64,000 nucleotides of DNA from an uncultured Blautia sp. (GTDB taxonomy: Bacteria; Bacillota; Clostridia; Lachnospirales; Lachnospiraceae), in contig CAKRMK010000008.1 of the NCBI GenBank assembly GCA_934364795.1, positions 1 through 64,000 of the forward strand, in the 5' to 3' direction. The notes beneath the pieces are model-generated. The model ran no database searches. It saw only the letters and a list, made by a program, of their open reading frames with translations, and was not told the origin of the DNA. Position 1 is the stretch's first letter, and the number at the start of each line of letters is the position of its first letter. Positions 52,906 through 61,889 of the stretch are shown piece by piece. The translations under genes and the position numbers were made by a program.

Positions 52906-52969
52906 AAAGTCCTGTTCTGTATCTAGCGCCTTTTTCAAACACGCTCTAGTGTACAGAATAGGACTTTTT
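52906..52969 (+). terminator. Terminator with a dispersed-repeat sequence in its loop
   Basis: AAAGTCCT-TTCTGTA and TACAGAATAGGACTTT pair, followed by T residues. The loop is CTAGCGCCTTTTTCAAACACGCTCTAG-like, i.e. a copy of the TAGAGCGTG motif on the minus strand (split here for length: CTAGAGCGTGTTTGAAAAAG). Confidence 0.8.
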
Positions 52970-53030
52970 AGTTGAATAAAAGGAAAGAACCCGTTATAAT
53001 TGAGGGAAATGTAAAGGAGTGAGTTTGTTT

Positions 53031-53777
53031 ATGACATTGGAAGAAATACTTGCCCAGGTACAAATGGGAACTCTTTCCCCAAAGGCAGCAGAAAACCTGA
53101 TCCGTCAGGATGGCTATAAAGAAATGGATTATGCAAAGCTGGACACAGGCAGGAAAGCGCGTACCGGGTTTGCTGAAGTAATTTATTGCAGCAATAAGGC
53201 AGATGTCCACTTACTGAAGATTTTTGAACGCTTGTATGAGGAAGAAGGAGAAGTGCTGGGAACAAGAGCTTCCCAGGCACAGTATGAGCTGATAAGGGAG
53301 AAATTTCCACAGGTTCAGTATGATCCCATTTCCAGAATCATTAAGATAGAGAAACCGGATAAAGTGCATGAGGGAAAAGTGGCAGTGTGCACAGCTGGTA
53401 CAGCTGATATCCCGGTGGCAGAGGAAGCAGCGCAGACAGCAGAGTATTTCGGAACTCATGTGGAGAGGATTTATGATGTAGGTGTCAGCGGAATGCACAG
53501 GCTGTTTTCCAGACTGGAAACAATCCAGGATGCCAACTGTGTGATAGCTGTTGCTGGCATGGAGGGGGCTCTTGCCAGTGTAATGGGAGGACTTGTCAGC
53601 CGTCCCGTGATCGCAGTGCCTACTTCTGTAGGGTATGGAGCTAATTTTCATGGCCTGTCAGCACTTCTTACTATGCTCAATTCCTGTGCAAACGGAATTG
53701 CTACAGTAAATATTGACAATGGATATGGCGCCGGATATCTGGCAACCCAGCTGAACCGGCTTGCACTTGGTAAATAA
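53031..53777 (+). CDS. larB: Nickel-pincer cofactor biosynthesis protein LarB
   Basis: From the ATG at 53031 the protein has 248 residues. The C-terminal half is the AIR-carboxylase-like domain of LarB (VAVCTAGTADIPVAEEAA, RIYDVGVSGMHRL, VIAVAGMEGALASVMGGLV, VPTSVGYGANFHGLSALL); LarB carboxylates and activates nicotinic acid adenine dinucleotide for the pincer cofactor. The AAAGGAG site serves ATG at 53031 at 11-base spacing; GTG at 53019 is too close. It is followed by larC. LarA and LarE are not seen here. Confidence 0.93.
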   Translation: MTLEEILAQVQMGTLSPKAAENLIRQDGYKEMDYAKLDTGRKARTGFAEVIYCSNKADVHLLKIFERLYEEEGEVLGTRASQAQYELIREKFPQVQYDPISRIIKIEKPDKVHEGKVAVCTAGTADIPVAEEAAQTAEYFGTHVERIYDVGVSGMHRLFSRLETIQDANCVIAVAGMEGALASVMGGLVSRPVIAVPTSVGYGANFHGLSALLTMLNSCANGIATVNIDNGYGAGYLATQLNRLALGK

Positions 53778-53818
53778 AGTTCAGACGAAAAAGTTCAAAC
53801 AAAAAAGTTCAGACGAGG
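53777..53818. repeat. Three tandem 14-bp repeats between larB and larC
   Basis: AAGTTCAGACGAAA, AAGTTCAAACAAAA and AAGTTCAGACGAGG follow each other exactly, from the last base of the larB stop to the larC ribosome site; the third copy's GAGGAG end supplies that site. Confidence 0.9.
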
Positions 53819-53825
53819 AGATATT

Positions 53826-55199
53826 ATGGGAAAAACATTATATCTGGAATGTTATTCAGGAATCAGCGGGGATATGACAGTTGCAGCCCTTCTGGACCTG
53901 GGAGCAGATCAGGCAGTTTTACAGGCTGCTCTTGATGGCCTTTTCGTTCAGGGATTTGAGACGAAGATTACAAGAGTAAAGAAATCCGGGATTGACGCCT
54001 GTGATTTTGACGTGATACTGGATTCGGAAATCAATGGGCATGACCATGATATGGAGTATCTGCATGGACATGAAGCAGAAGCACATATTCACAGCCATGA
54101 TCATGAGTACGTGGGAGCAGCGGCACATGCCCACGATCACGTACATGGAGAAGGCACACATGCTCACAGCCACCACCAGCACCGTGGTATGAAAGAAATC
54201 CGTGAAATTATTAACAAAGCGGCTATGACAGAAGGGGCAAGGAAAATTGCCCTTGATATTTTTGAAATTCTGGCAAGGGCAGAGGCAAAGGCACATAATG
54301 TACCAGTTGAAGAGGTCCATTTCCATGAGGTAGGAGCAGTAGATTCCATAGTGGATATTTTATCTGTGGCTGTCTGCGTGGATAATCTGGGAATTACAGA
54401 TGTGATTGTACCTGTATTATATGAAGGAACCGGAACCATCCGCTGCCAGCATGGAATTCTGCCAGTGCCGGTACCGGCAGTTTCTAATATTGTACAGCAG
54501 TGTGGACTGAAGCTTCACCTTACCCAGGTAAGAGGAGAACTGGTCACTCCTACAGGCGCAGCAATTGTGGCAGCTCTTAAAACCTCCGAAAAACTTCCGA
54601 AAAGCTTCCAGGTGGAAAAAATCGGAATCGGTGCAGGAAAAAGAAAATATGAGTGTCCTGGAATCCTTCGGGCAATTTTAATTACCAGCCAGGAAACCGT
54701 TAATAAAAGCAATGTGAAAAATGAAAAACAGGACAGCCAGCAGTGCCTGGACTGTAAAGACTACATTTACAAGCTGGAAACCAATATTGATGACTGCAGC
54801 GGAGAAGTTCTTGGCTTTGTAATGGAAAAGCTGTTTGAGGCAGGGGCAAGAGATGTTCACTATACCCCTGTTTATATGAAAAAGAACCGTCCGGCATGGC
54901 TGCTTACTGTTATCTGCAAAGAAGAAGATGTGCCTGGAATGGAAGAGCTGATCTTTGCGGAAACTACCAGTATTGGAATCCGGAAATCCAAAATGGAGCG
55001 AACCATTTTACCCCGTAAAAAAGAAAAAGTTATGATTCCATACGGAGAAGTGGAAGTGAAGGTATGCGGCCCGGAAGACGCACAGAAATTTTATCCGGAG
55101 TATGAAAGCCTTGCAAAAATTTGCAGGAAAACAGGAATTTCCTATGCAGAAGCATATCGCATGACAGTAGAAAGCTGTCTTAGAGATCCTGAACTTTAG
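53826..55199 (+). CDS. larC: Nickel insertase LarC, unsplit, with long His-rich insert
   Basis: The 457-residue protein puts nickel into the pincer cofactor of lactate racemase and related enzymes. The N-terminal part has ECYSGISGDMTVAALLDLG; residues about 65-115 are a strong metal-binding stretch of His/Asp repeats (HDHDMEYLHGHEAEAHIHSH; HSHHQHRG); then VEEVHFHEVGAVDSIVDI and the C-terminal LarC2-like half (KLETNIDDCSGEVLGFVMEK). In Lactobacillus the two halves need a programmed frameshift; here they are one frame. Starts nine bases after AGGAGATATT. Ni delivery may depend on the His-rich segment. Confidence 0.94.
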   Translation: MGKTLYLECYSGISGDMTVAALLDLGADQAVLQAALDGLFVQGFETKITRVKKSGIDACDFDVILDSEINGHDHDMEYLHGHEAEAHIHSHDHEYVGAAAHAHDHVHGEGTHAHSHHQHRGMKEIREIINKAAMTEGARKIALDIFEILARAEAKAHNVPVEEVHFHEVGAVDSIVDILSVAVCVDNLGITDVIVPVLYEGTGTIRCQHGILPVPVPAVSNIVQQCGLKLHLTQVRGELVTPTGAAIVAALKTSEKLPKSFQVEKIGIGAGKRKYECPGILRAILITSQETVNKSNVKNEKQDSQQCLDCKDYIYKLETNIDDCSGEVLGFVMEKLFEAGARDVHYTPVYMKKNRPAWLLTVICKEEDVPGMEELIFAETTSIGIRKSKMERTILPRKKEKVMIPYGEVEVKVCGPEDAQKFYPEYESLAKICRKTGISYAEAYRMTVESCLRDPEL

Positions 55200-55329
55200 A
55201 AATATTGAAAATGTTATGCCTTTTCTAAACACGCTTCAGATGTTGCGTTTAACGGAAGCATATTTGTTTTGGCATGAATTTGCCGAAAACTTAAGAAATA
55301 AGAGGCGGAAGATTGTAAAAACCGCAGTG

Positions 55330-55358
55330 TTGCAACTGATAGCTTTGTATGCTACAAT
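55330..55358 (+). promoter_or_regulatory. Promoter of the surface-polymer operon
   Basis: TTGCAA (55330-55335) and TACAAT (55353-55358) with a 17-bp spacer, 66 bp before the first gene. Upstream, TGAAGCGTGTTTAGAAAA on the minus strand (55221-55238) is another copy of the gene-end motif. Confidence 0.65.
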
Positions 55359-55423
55359 ACAGGTTGGTTTTTACACAGATACCACATGTAAAAACTAATA
55401 TCTGAAAATACGATGGAGTGATT

Positions 55424-56200
55424 ATGAAGAAATATTTTGATAATTTTAGGCAGTACCAGTTTTTGCTCAGCGAGCTGGTAAAAAAAGGAATCAAACTGAA
55501 ATACCGTCGTTCCTATCTCGGTATTTTATGGTCTATGCTGGAGCCTTTGCTCACCATGATCGTTCTGACAATTGTATTCGGAACCTTGTACGGAAATACA
55601 GACAGAACTTTCCCTGTATACATTCTGTCAGGACGTCTTTTGTACAGCTTTTATTCATCCGCGACCAAAACCACACTGAAATCCATACGGTCCAATTCCG
55701 CTATGATTAAGAAGGTATACGTTCCAAAATATTTATACCCTCTTTCCAGTGTGCTTTATAACTATATTATTTTCCTGATTTCCATGATTGTCCTGGCAGT
55801 TGTGGCAGCTGTGCTGGGAGTAGAGCCTACCCTTTATCTGCTTCAGGCGCCGGTTGCACTGATTATTCTGTTTTTCCTTTCTTATGGATCAGGAATGTTT
55901 CTGGCAACCATCGGAGTATTTTTCAGGGATGTGGAGTATTTATGGTCTGTAGGACTTATGCTGATCATGTACACCTGCGCTATTTTCTATTATCCAAGTA
56001 AGCTTCTTAAGAGCGGCTGGGCATGGATCCTGAAATTTAATCCGCTGTACTGTACCATCCAGATTTTCCGTTCCGCAATCTTCGGAGAGCCGATGTATCT
56101 CCCATATGTACTGTATGCTGCAGGCTTCAGTATTGCAATTACCATCATCGGACTTGTATGCTTTAAGAAGAACCAGGATGAGTTCATTTTGTATATTTAA
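55424..56200 (+). CDS. Polysaccharide ABC export permease (Wzm/TagG type)
   Basis: The ATG at 55424 lies 5 bases after GGAG. The 258-residue ABC-2 type membrane protein has six hydrophobic segments and the signature of polysaccharide export permeases (KYRRSYLGILWSMLEPLLTM, VPKYLYPLSSVLYNYIIF, GVFFRDVEYLWSVGLMLIMY). It should form the channel that flips a lipid-linked wall polymer to the outside, powered by the ATPase encoded next. It is first in a nine-gene unidirectional cluster. Confidence 0.93.
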   Translation: MKKYFDNFRQYQFLLSELVKKGIKLKYRRSYLGILWSMLEPLLTMIVLTIVFGTLYGNTDRTFPVYILSGRLLYSFYSSATKTTLKSIRSNSAMIKKVYVPKYLYPLSSVLYNYIIFLISMIVLAVVAAVLGVEPTLYLLQAPVALIILFFLSYGSGMFLATIGVFFRDVEYLWSVGLMLIMYTCAIFYYPSKLLKSGWAWILKFNPLYCTIQIFRSAIFGEPMYLPYVLYAAGFSIAITIIGLVCFKKNQDEFILYI

Positions 56201-56209
56201 GGAGAAAAT

Positions 56210-56950
56210 ATGAGCAAAACAGCCATTGAAGTAAACAATGTAAGCATGAAGTTCAACCTTAGCAAAGAAAAGGTTGACAGTTTAAAAGATTATATTTTAA
56301 AATCCATCAAACATGAGATCCAGTACAATGAATTCTGGGCATTGAAGAATGTGGATTTTAAAGTGGAAGCAGGAGACCGTGTAGGAATCCTAGGACTTAA
56401 CGGTGCTGGAAAAAGTACCCTTCTGAAGGTTATTTCCGGCGTATTCAAGCCTACAGAGGGCTCCGTTGTCAAGCGTGGAAAAACAGTTCCCCTTCTGGAG
56501 CTTGGAGCAGGCTTTGACCCACAGTATACCGGCACAGAGAATATTTATCTGTACGGAGCTATGTTAGGATATACAAAAGAATTTATTGACAGCAAGTTTG
56601 ACGAAATCGTGGAATTTTCCGAACTTCAGAAATTTATGGATGTTCCGGTGAAGAACTATTCCTCCGGTATGAAGTCAAGACTTGGATTTTCCATTGCAAC
56701 AGTTGTAGAGCCGAAGATTCTGATCCTGGACGAGGTGCTTTCTGTTGGAGATGCCAAATTCCGCAGAAAAAGTGAGAAAAAGATTATGAGCATGTTTGAT
56801 TCCGGGGTTACGGTCCTTTTCGTATCCCATTCACTGGAGCAGGTTGTCCGCCTTTGCAATAAGGCAATGATCCTGGAGAAGGGACAGCTGCTGGCATATG
56901 GAGATATCGGACCTATTGCAGAGCAGTACAGTAAGATGATCGGAGGCTGA
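56210..56950 (+). CDS. Polysaccharide ABC export ATPase (Wzt/TagH type)
   Basis: The 246-residue ATPase has a family-specific N-terminal segment (VNNVSMKFNLSKEKVDSLKD) before Walker A GLNGAGKS, then FKPTEGSV, ABC signature YSSGMKSRL and Walker B PKILILDEVLSVGD. It drives export of the polymer with the preceding permease. There is no extra C-terminal sugar-binding domain. AAGGAGAAA precedes the start and its last base overlaps the next gene (TGATG). Confidence 0.95.
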   Translation: MSKTAIEVNNVSMKFNLSKEKVDSLKDYILKSIKHEIQYNEFWALKNVDFKVEAGDRVGILGLNGAGKSTLLKVISGVFKPTEGSVVKRGKTVPLLELGAGFDPQYTGTENIYLYGAMLGYTKEFIDSKFDEIVEFSELQKFMDVPVKNYSSGMKSRLGFSIATVVEPKILILDEVLSVGDAKFRRKSEKKIMSMFDSGVTVLFVSHSLEQVVRLCNKAMILEKGQLLAYGDIGPIAEQYSKMIGG

Positions 56951-58044
56951 TGATGGAGAAGGTACTGACAAAAGAGGATTCTGGTGCTTTAAAGGGAGTT
57001 GCCGTTCTTTTGATGGTATTTCACCATTGCTTCAGGAGCAAAGCAAAATTTGCGGCCTATTCGCTTATTTTTACACCCTTTCATGTAAAAACAATCATTC
57101 ATCTGGCGCGCTGGGCGAAAATCTGTGTACCGATTTTTGCCTTTGTGTCCGGATATGGACTGATCTATGTCTACAAAAAAATGGAAAACCCTTCTCCTGG
57201 AGAGGTTTTTCGCTGGATAAAAAAACGCCTGATCTCCACTTTATCTGGATTCTGGTTTGTTGCAGGTGCTTCTTATGTTGTTCTGTATCTGTTTGGCAGA
57301 CTGAATTTAAGCAAATGGGGAGATAATAATTTCAAGCGTATCCTTCTGGCCGGCATAGATTGTCTGGGGTTATCTGAACTTCTGGGAACCAATACACTTC
57401 GAGGTGCATGGTGGTACATGGGAGCTGCCATAGTATTTATCATTTTGCTTCCGCTTTTGGCATGGATATTGGGAAAATGGAAGCTTGGCGGTCTTGTGTG
57501 TATCGGGCTTTTATCAGCAGTGCCAAGAATAACTGGAATTGGATTTCCTGGTGGAACCAATGCTTTTTCCTTTCTTACAGCATTTATCCTTGGAGTTCTA
57601 AGTCAGGAATATCATATTTTTAACTGGTTCCACTGTCTGCATCTGGTAAAAAATGAAAAAATAAATGATTTACTGAAATTCTGTCTTACCGCTGCCGGGA
57701 TAGCCTTTGGTATATGGAGCTATTCTAAAATCCCGGTAAAAGTGTTCTGGGAATATCATTATGCAATTGTTCCTTTTGTTTTGATTTTGTTTCTTGTGGA
57801 ATATGTGTTCCGCCTGAAAAAAGTAAGAAATGTTTTCGAGTATTTCGGAAAATATTCTCTTGACATCTGGCTTCTCCATACTTTTGTGCGTGATTATCTT
57901 GCCAGATATGTGTGGGACGTGAAATATTTCCTGCTGGTTCCTGTAGTGATCACATTAATTTCCCTTGTACTTGGAATTATAGTAGAAGCAGCAAAAAAAT
58001 ACAGTGGATATAATAAAATGATTCATTACTTCATCAAAAAATAA
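56950..58044 (+). CDS. Acyltransferase-3-type membrane protein
   Basis: A 364-residue protein with about ten hydrophobic segments and the family's first-helix pattern GVAVLLMVFHHCF, with the essential His, followed by RWAKICVPIFAFVSGYGLIY. Acyltransferase-3 enzymes add acetyl or other acyl groups to exported sugars, so it may modify the polymer made by this operon. The ATG overlaps the upstream stop (GATGATG); the second ATG at 56953 is also possible. Confidence 0.82.
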   Translation: MMEKVLTKEDSGALKGVAVLLMVFHHCFRSKAKFAAYSLIFTPFHVKTIIHLARWAKICVPIFAFVSGYGLIYVYKKMENPSPGEVFRWIKKRLISTLSGFWFVAGASYVVLYLFGRLNLSKWGDNNFKRILLAGIDCLGLSELLGTNTLRGAWWYMGAAIVFIILLPLLAWILGKWKLGGLVCIGLLSAVPRITGIGFPGGTNAFSFLTAFILGVLSQEYHIFNWFHCLHLVKNEKINDLLKFCLTAAGIAFGIWSYSKIPVKVFWEYHYAIVPFVLILFLVEYVFRLKKVRNVFEYFGKYSLDIWLLHTFVRDYLARYVWDVKYFLLVPVVITLISLVLGIIVEAAKKYSGYNKMIHYFIKK

Positions 58045-58068
58045 AGCGCAGTAAAAGGAGATATTCAT

Positions 58069-59169
58069 TTGAAAGTACTGCAAATAGGTCTTGGCAATGT
58101 ACAGGGCGGTCTGGAAGCCTTTGTCATGAATTATTACAGAGTTCTGGTTCATATGGATGTGCAGTTTGATTATGTGTGCATGTATGATGAAATTGCATAT
58201 GCCAGAGAAATCAAAAGCCTGGGAGGGCATGTCTATTATGTTCCCAATGTGAAAAAAGACTATGTGGGATACAAAAAAGCACTGAAGAAGATTCTGCAGG
58301 AAGGCTCTTACCATGCTGTTCATGTAAATATGCTTTCTGCAGCAAATATCGTTCCTCTTCGTGTTGCACATAAGATGGGAATAAAAAAGGTGATTGCCCA
58401 TTGCCACAGTTCTTCCTGCCCGGGACTGGTGAGAAATCTTATGAACTGGTGGAACAGGCCATTTATTAATCGCTATGCTACAGATAAATTTGCATGTGCC
58501 ATTGTTGCCGGAAAATGGATGTTTGGCGAAAAAGCATTTGCAAACGGGGAAGTGACAGTGATCAATAATGCCATTCATATAGATAAATTTGCCTTTTCTC
58601 TGGAAAAGAGAAACCGGATCCGGCAGGAAATGGGATGGGAAAATAAGCTGGTTATTGGTCATGTGGGTCGTTTTGACATTCCAAAGAATCATCAGCGTAT
58701 GATTCCTGTGATGGAAGAAGTGACAAAGAAAAATCCCAATGCGGTTCTGGCTCTGATAGGCGGTAAAGAGGGGCTTTACCAAAAAATCCAGGAAAAAACA
58801 GATCAGGCAGGTCTTCGCGACAAGATCTGCTTTGCAGGAAAGCAGGATGATGTATGCAGCTATCTGTGTGCAATGGATGTATTTTTGTTCCCTTCGCTTT
58901 TTGAGGGAGTTCCATTTGCCCTGATCGAGGCACAGGCCAACGGACTTCCCTGTGTGATGGCAGACTCTGTATCTGAGGAGGCTGTAGTATTTCCAGAGCG
59001 GGTAAGCCGGCTTTCCCTGAATGAAAGTAACCAGGTCTGGGCAGAGAACATTCTGAAAATGAGTGAAATAAAAAGAGAAGAGCCGGAAGTACTTAAGAAA
59101 AAGCTGAAAGAGGCTCATTTTGACATAACAACAGAAGCAAACCGTCTCAGGGATTTATATAAGGAGTAA
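58069..59169 (+). CDS. Glycosyltransferase family 4-type enzyme
   Basis: The 366-residue protein starts with TTG after AAAAGGAG. It has the GT-B layout: QIGLGNVQGGLEAFVMNYY at the N-terminus, IAHCHSSSCPG in the middle, then VIGHVGRFDIPKNHQRMIPV and the GT4 signature FPSLFEGVPFALIEAQANGLP with the conserved Glu-x7-Glu. It adds a sugar to a growing lipid-linked surface glycan. Which sugar is not visible. Confidence 0.92.
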   Translation: MKVLQIGLGNVQGGLEAFVMNYYRVLVHMDVQFDYVCMYDEIAYAREIKSLGGHVYYVPNVKKDYVGYKKALKKILQEGSYHAVHVNMLSAANIVPLRVAHKMGIKKVIAHCHSSSCPGLVRNLMNWWNRPFINRYATDKFACAIVAGKWMFGEKAFANGEVTVINNAIHIDKFAFSLEKRNRIRQEMGWENKLVIGHVGRFDIPKNHQRMIPVMEEVTKKNPNAVLALIGGKEGLYQKIQEKTDQAGLRDKICFAGKQDDVCSYLCAMDVFLFPSLFEGVPFALIEAQANGLPCVMADSVSEEAVVFPERVSRLSLNESNQVWAENILKMSEIKREEPEVLKKKLKEAHFDITTEANRLRDLYKE

Positions 59170-59175
59170 AGGGAA

Positions 59176-60168
59176 ATGGAAAAAATAGACTTTGTATTAC
59201 CCTGGGTAGATGGCGGAGATGAAAACTGGAGAAGGGTTCGGGCACAGTATGCGCCGGATACCGGTTCAGATGCCACAGCAAGCCGCTACCGTGACTGGGA
59301 TAACCTGCAGTACTGGTTCCGGGGAGTGGAGAAATTTGCCCCATGGGTAAATCATGTTTACTTTGTCACCTGCGGACATCTTCCCAAATGGCTGAATACC
59401 AGTCATCCGAAGCTGACTGTGGTACGCCATGACGAATTTATGGATCCGGAATATCTGCCAACCTTCAGCAGCCATCCCATTGAACTGAATCTTCACAGAA
59501 TCAAGGGCCTTTCTGAAAAATTTGTTTACTTCAATGATGATACATTTCTTACAGCTCCTGTAAGTCAGGAGGATTTTTTCAAAAACGGACTGCCAAGGGA
59601 CTGCTGTATTGAGACAGCAATTGCCCAGGACGACATTGACGATCCATTTGCACACATTCTCTTAAATAATGCAGCACTTATCAATATGCATTTCAAAAAA
59701 AGAGAAGTGATCCGCCGCACATGGAAAAAATGGTTCAGTCCGGCATATGGAAAAATGGTCATGAGGAATTTTCTGATGCTTCCATATCAGGAATTTTCTG
59801 GCTTTAAGTATACTCATATGCCCAGTCCATTTTTGAAAAGCTCCTACGAAAAAGTGTGGGAAGAAGAAGGGGCACGGCTTCACCGTCTGTGCCACAACCG
59901 TTTCCGCACCTCTTTTGATGTGAACCAGTATCTGATCAAGCACTGGCAATGCATGGAAGGTAAATATGAACCACAGACCCCTTCCTTTGGATTCTTTTGT
60001 ATCATGGGACGGGATGATGAGCGGCTGTATGACATTATGGAAAAACAGTCCTATAAAATGGTCTGCATCAACGACAGTGACAGACTGAAGGATTTCCCAG
60101 GCACCAGGGATAAAGTGCGAAATGCATTCGAAAAGATTTTGCCGGAAAAATCTTCTTATGAGGTGTAG
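59176..60168 (+). CDS. Stealth-family capsular polysaccharide phosphotransferase
   Basis: The 330-residue protein has the four Stealth conserved regions: CR1 IDFVLPWVDGGDENWR, CR2 RDWDNLQYWFRGVEKFAPWV with ...YFVTCGHLPKWL, HPIELNLHRI with FVYFNDDTFL (CR2/CR3, acid cluster), and a C-terminal CR4-like region HRLCHNRFRTSFDVNQYLIK. These enzymes transfer sugar-1-phosphate to make phosphodiester-linked polymers, as in meningococcal capsules. Starting after AAGGAGTAAAGGG, it lies between a GT4 gene and a TagB-like gene, suggesting phosphodiester links in this polymer. Confidence 0.93.
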   Translation: MEKIDFVLPWVDGGDENWRRVRAQYAPDTGSDATASRYRDWDNLQYWFRGVEKFAPWVNHVYFVTCGHLPKWLNTSHPKLTVVRHDEFMDPEYLPTFSSHPIELNLHRIKGLSEKFVYFNDDTFLTAPVSQEDFFKNGLPRDCCIETAIAQDDIDDPFAHILLNNAALINMHFKKREVIRRTWKKWFSPAYGKMVMRNFLMLPYQEFSGFKYTHMPSPFLKSSYEKVWEEEGARLHRLCHNRFRTSFDVNQYLIKHWQCMEGKYEPQTPSFGFFCIMGRDDERLYDIMEKQSYKMVCINDSDRLKDFPGTRDKVRNAFEKILPEKSSYEV

Positions 60169-60171
60169 GAT

Positions 60172-61443
60172 ATGTCAAAAGAAGCAATGAAAAAGATCCT
60201 GAAAGAGCAGGGCGTGTCCGGTTTTGTCCTTCATTATGGCGCAAGAGTCCTGACAAAAGCGGAAAAACAGGTTATCGGGCGTTTTACAGCAAGGTTTTGC
60301 AGGGTAAAAGAGAACCGCCTTGTATTCAAAAACAGAGAAAATTTAGATTTTACAGATAATCCGCGAGCTTTCTTTGATTATTTGATGAAAATAGGTTATA
60401 ATGAAAAATACCAGATCATCTGGCTGGTTTCCAAGCCGGAAAAGTTTCATAACCTGAAATACAAAAATGTTAAATTCGTAACAGCGGAAAATAAATATGG
60501 CTGGAACAGCTGCAGGGCATATTATTATGCTGCCACGGCGAAATATTTTTTCTTTTCCCATAATACGCAGGATCTTCTGGATTATGGATGTAAGGGAAGG
60601 ACGATTATCAATTTGTGGCATGGCTGCGGCTATAAAGGGGCAGAGCAGGGCGTCAGAGCGAACACCAATAAGAGTGCACCTACCGGTTTTGATTACGGGC
60701 TGGTACCGGGGCCTTTGTTTGTGGAGACGAAATCTGTGGCATGGAATTGCCCAAGAGAAAAGATCCTGCCAATTGGCTATCCAAGATATGACTGGATGCT
60801 TGCCCCATCTATGGACAAGTCTGCTGCCCTAAAGAAGCTGTTCCAATGGGAAAATCCATCTGGAAAGGCGGTTATATGGCTGCCTACATTCCGGCAGAGC
60901 AATCTGAAAGGCTGCCGTGAGGGTGAGATCCGGATGCCTTATCAGCTTCCTGCCATACAGGGCATGGAGGAAATGAAGAAGCTGGATGCCTATCTTAGGG
61001 GGCAGAATGTGCTGCTTATTATCAAGAAGCATCCTCTTCAGACAAAGTGGTCCCAGGATGGGCAGTTTTCCAATATCCGCTATGTGACAGAAGAAATGCT
61101 GGAAAAGGCAGATCTGCAGCTGGCAGAGCTGATGGGAGTATGTGACGGGCTGATTTCTGATTACTCCTCTGCAGCAGTAGATTTTATGCTTCTTGACAGA
61201 CCCATAGGATATGTACTTACGGATTTTAAGGAATATGAGGAAAAAAGAGGCTTTGTATTTAAAGATCCTCTTGCTTATATGCCAGGAGAAAAAATATATG
61301 ATTATCAGGGGCTGGAAGCTTTTCTTGGACATGTTGCCCAGAAAGAGGATCAATACAAAAAAGAAAGAGAAGCCCTGATGCCAGTAATGCATAATCCGGC
61401 AGAAAATTATTGTGAACGGCTTGCCGGCTGGCTGAAGTTATAA
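60172..61443 (+). CDS. CDP-glycerol glycerophosphotransferase (TagB/TagF-like), first copy
   Basis: The 423-residue protein has a GT-B-like C-terminal half with the family motifs INLWHGCGYKG, IGYPRYDWML, VIWLPTFRQS, LLIIKKHPLQ and GLISDYSSAAVDFMLLDRP. It should move glycerol phosphate from CDP-glycerol to a lipid-linked acceptor or growing polymer. It starts three bases after the Stealth stop with an ATGAGGTGTAGG-like site. The pair with the second copy at 61890 (about 45 percent of motifs similar by eye) suggests one primes and one extends. Confidence 0.93.
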   Translation: MSKEAMKKILKEQGVSGFVLHYGARVLTKAEKQVIGRFTARFCRVKENRLVFKNRENLDFTDNPRAFFDYLMKIGYNEKYQIIWLVSKPEKFHNLKYKNVKFVTAENKYGWNSCRAYYYAATAKYFFFSHNTQDLLDYGCKGRTIINLWHGCGYKGAEQGVRANTNKSAPTGFDYGLVPGPLFVETKSVAWNCPREKILPIGYPRYDWMLAPSMDKSAALKKLFQWENPSGKAVIWLPTFRQSNLKGCREGEIRMPYQLPAIQGMEEMKKLDAYLRGQNVLLIIKKHPLQTKWSQDGQFSNIRYVTEEMLEKADLQLAELMGVCDGLISDYSSAAVDFMLLDRPIGYVLTDFKEYEEKRGFVFKDPLAYMPGEKIYDYQGLEAFLGHVAQKEDQYKKEREALMPVMHNPAENYCERLAGWLKL

Positions 61444-61458
61444 AAGGGAGAGAGACAA

Positions 61459-61875
61459 ATGGGAAAAGTAATTGGTTACACACAGGGAACTTATGATATG
61501 TTCCATATCGGACATCTGAATCTGATCAAAAATGCCAAGAGACGATGCGATTATCTCATCGTGGGAGTAAACACAGATGAGCTTGTACAGAGCTACAAGA
61601 ACAAAAAACCGATCGTGCCGCTTGCAGAGCGTGCGGAGATTGTCCGTGCCATCAAATATGTAGACGAGGTGATTGTCACAGATACTCTGGACAAAAAGGA
61701 AGTCTGGGACAGGATCCGTTTTGATGAGATCTATATCGGAGATGACTGGAAGGGAAATGCCCGCTGGGAGCAGACTGGCAGGGAATTAGCAGAACTTGGC
61801 GCGAAGCTGGTATTTCTTCCGTATACCAAAGAGACATCTTCAACAATGCTGCGGGAAAAACTGAAAGAGTACTAA
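61459..61875 (+). CDS. tagD: Glycerol-3-phosphate cytidylyltransferase
   Basis: The 138-residue enzyme makes CDP-glycerol from glycerol-3-phosphate and CTP. It has the cytidylyltransferase motif GTYDMFHIGHLNLIKNA (HxGH nucleotide-binding) and the C-terminal TKETSSTMLREKL, similar to the RTxxxST loop. Length matches TagD. It is located between the two transferases that use its product. AAAAGGGAGAGAG precedes the ATG. Confidence 0.95.
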   Translation: MGKVIGYTQGTYDMFHIGHLNLIKNAKRRCDYLIVGVNTDELVQSYKNKKPIVPLAERAEIVRAIKYVDEVIVTDTLDKKEVWDRIRFDEIYIGDDWKGNARWEQTGRELAELGAKLVFLPYTKETSSTMLREKLKEY

Positions 61876-61889
61876 GAAAGGTTTAGAGA

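Noticed and set aside
57955-59118. 387-codon minus-strand frame opposite the acyltransferase and GT4 genes
   Set aside because: The plus-strand genes have strong family motifs; the antisense product is full of His, Cys and Phe runs typical of shadow frames.
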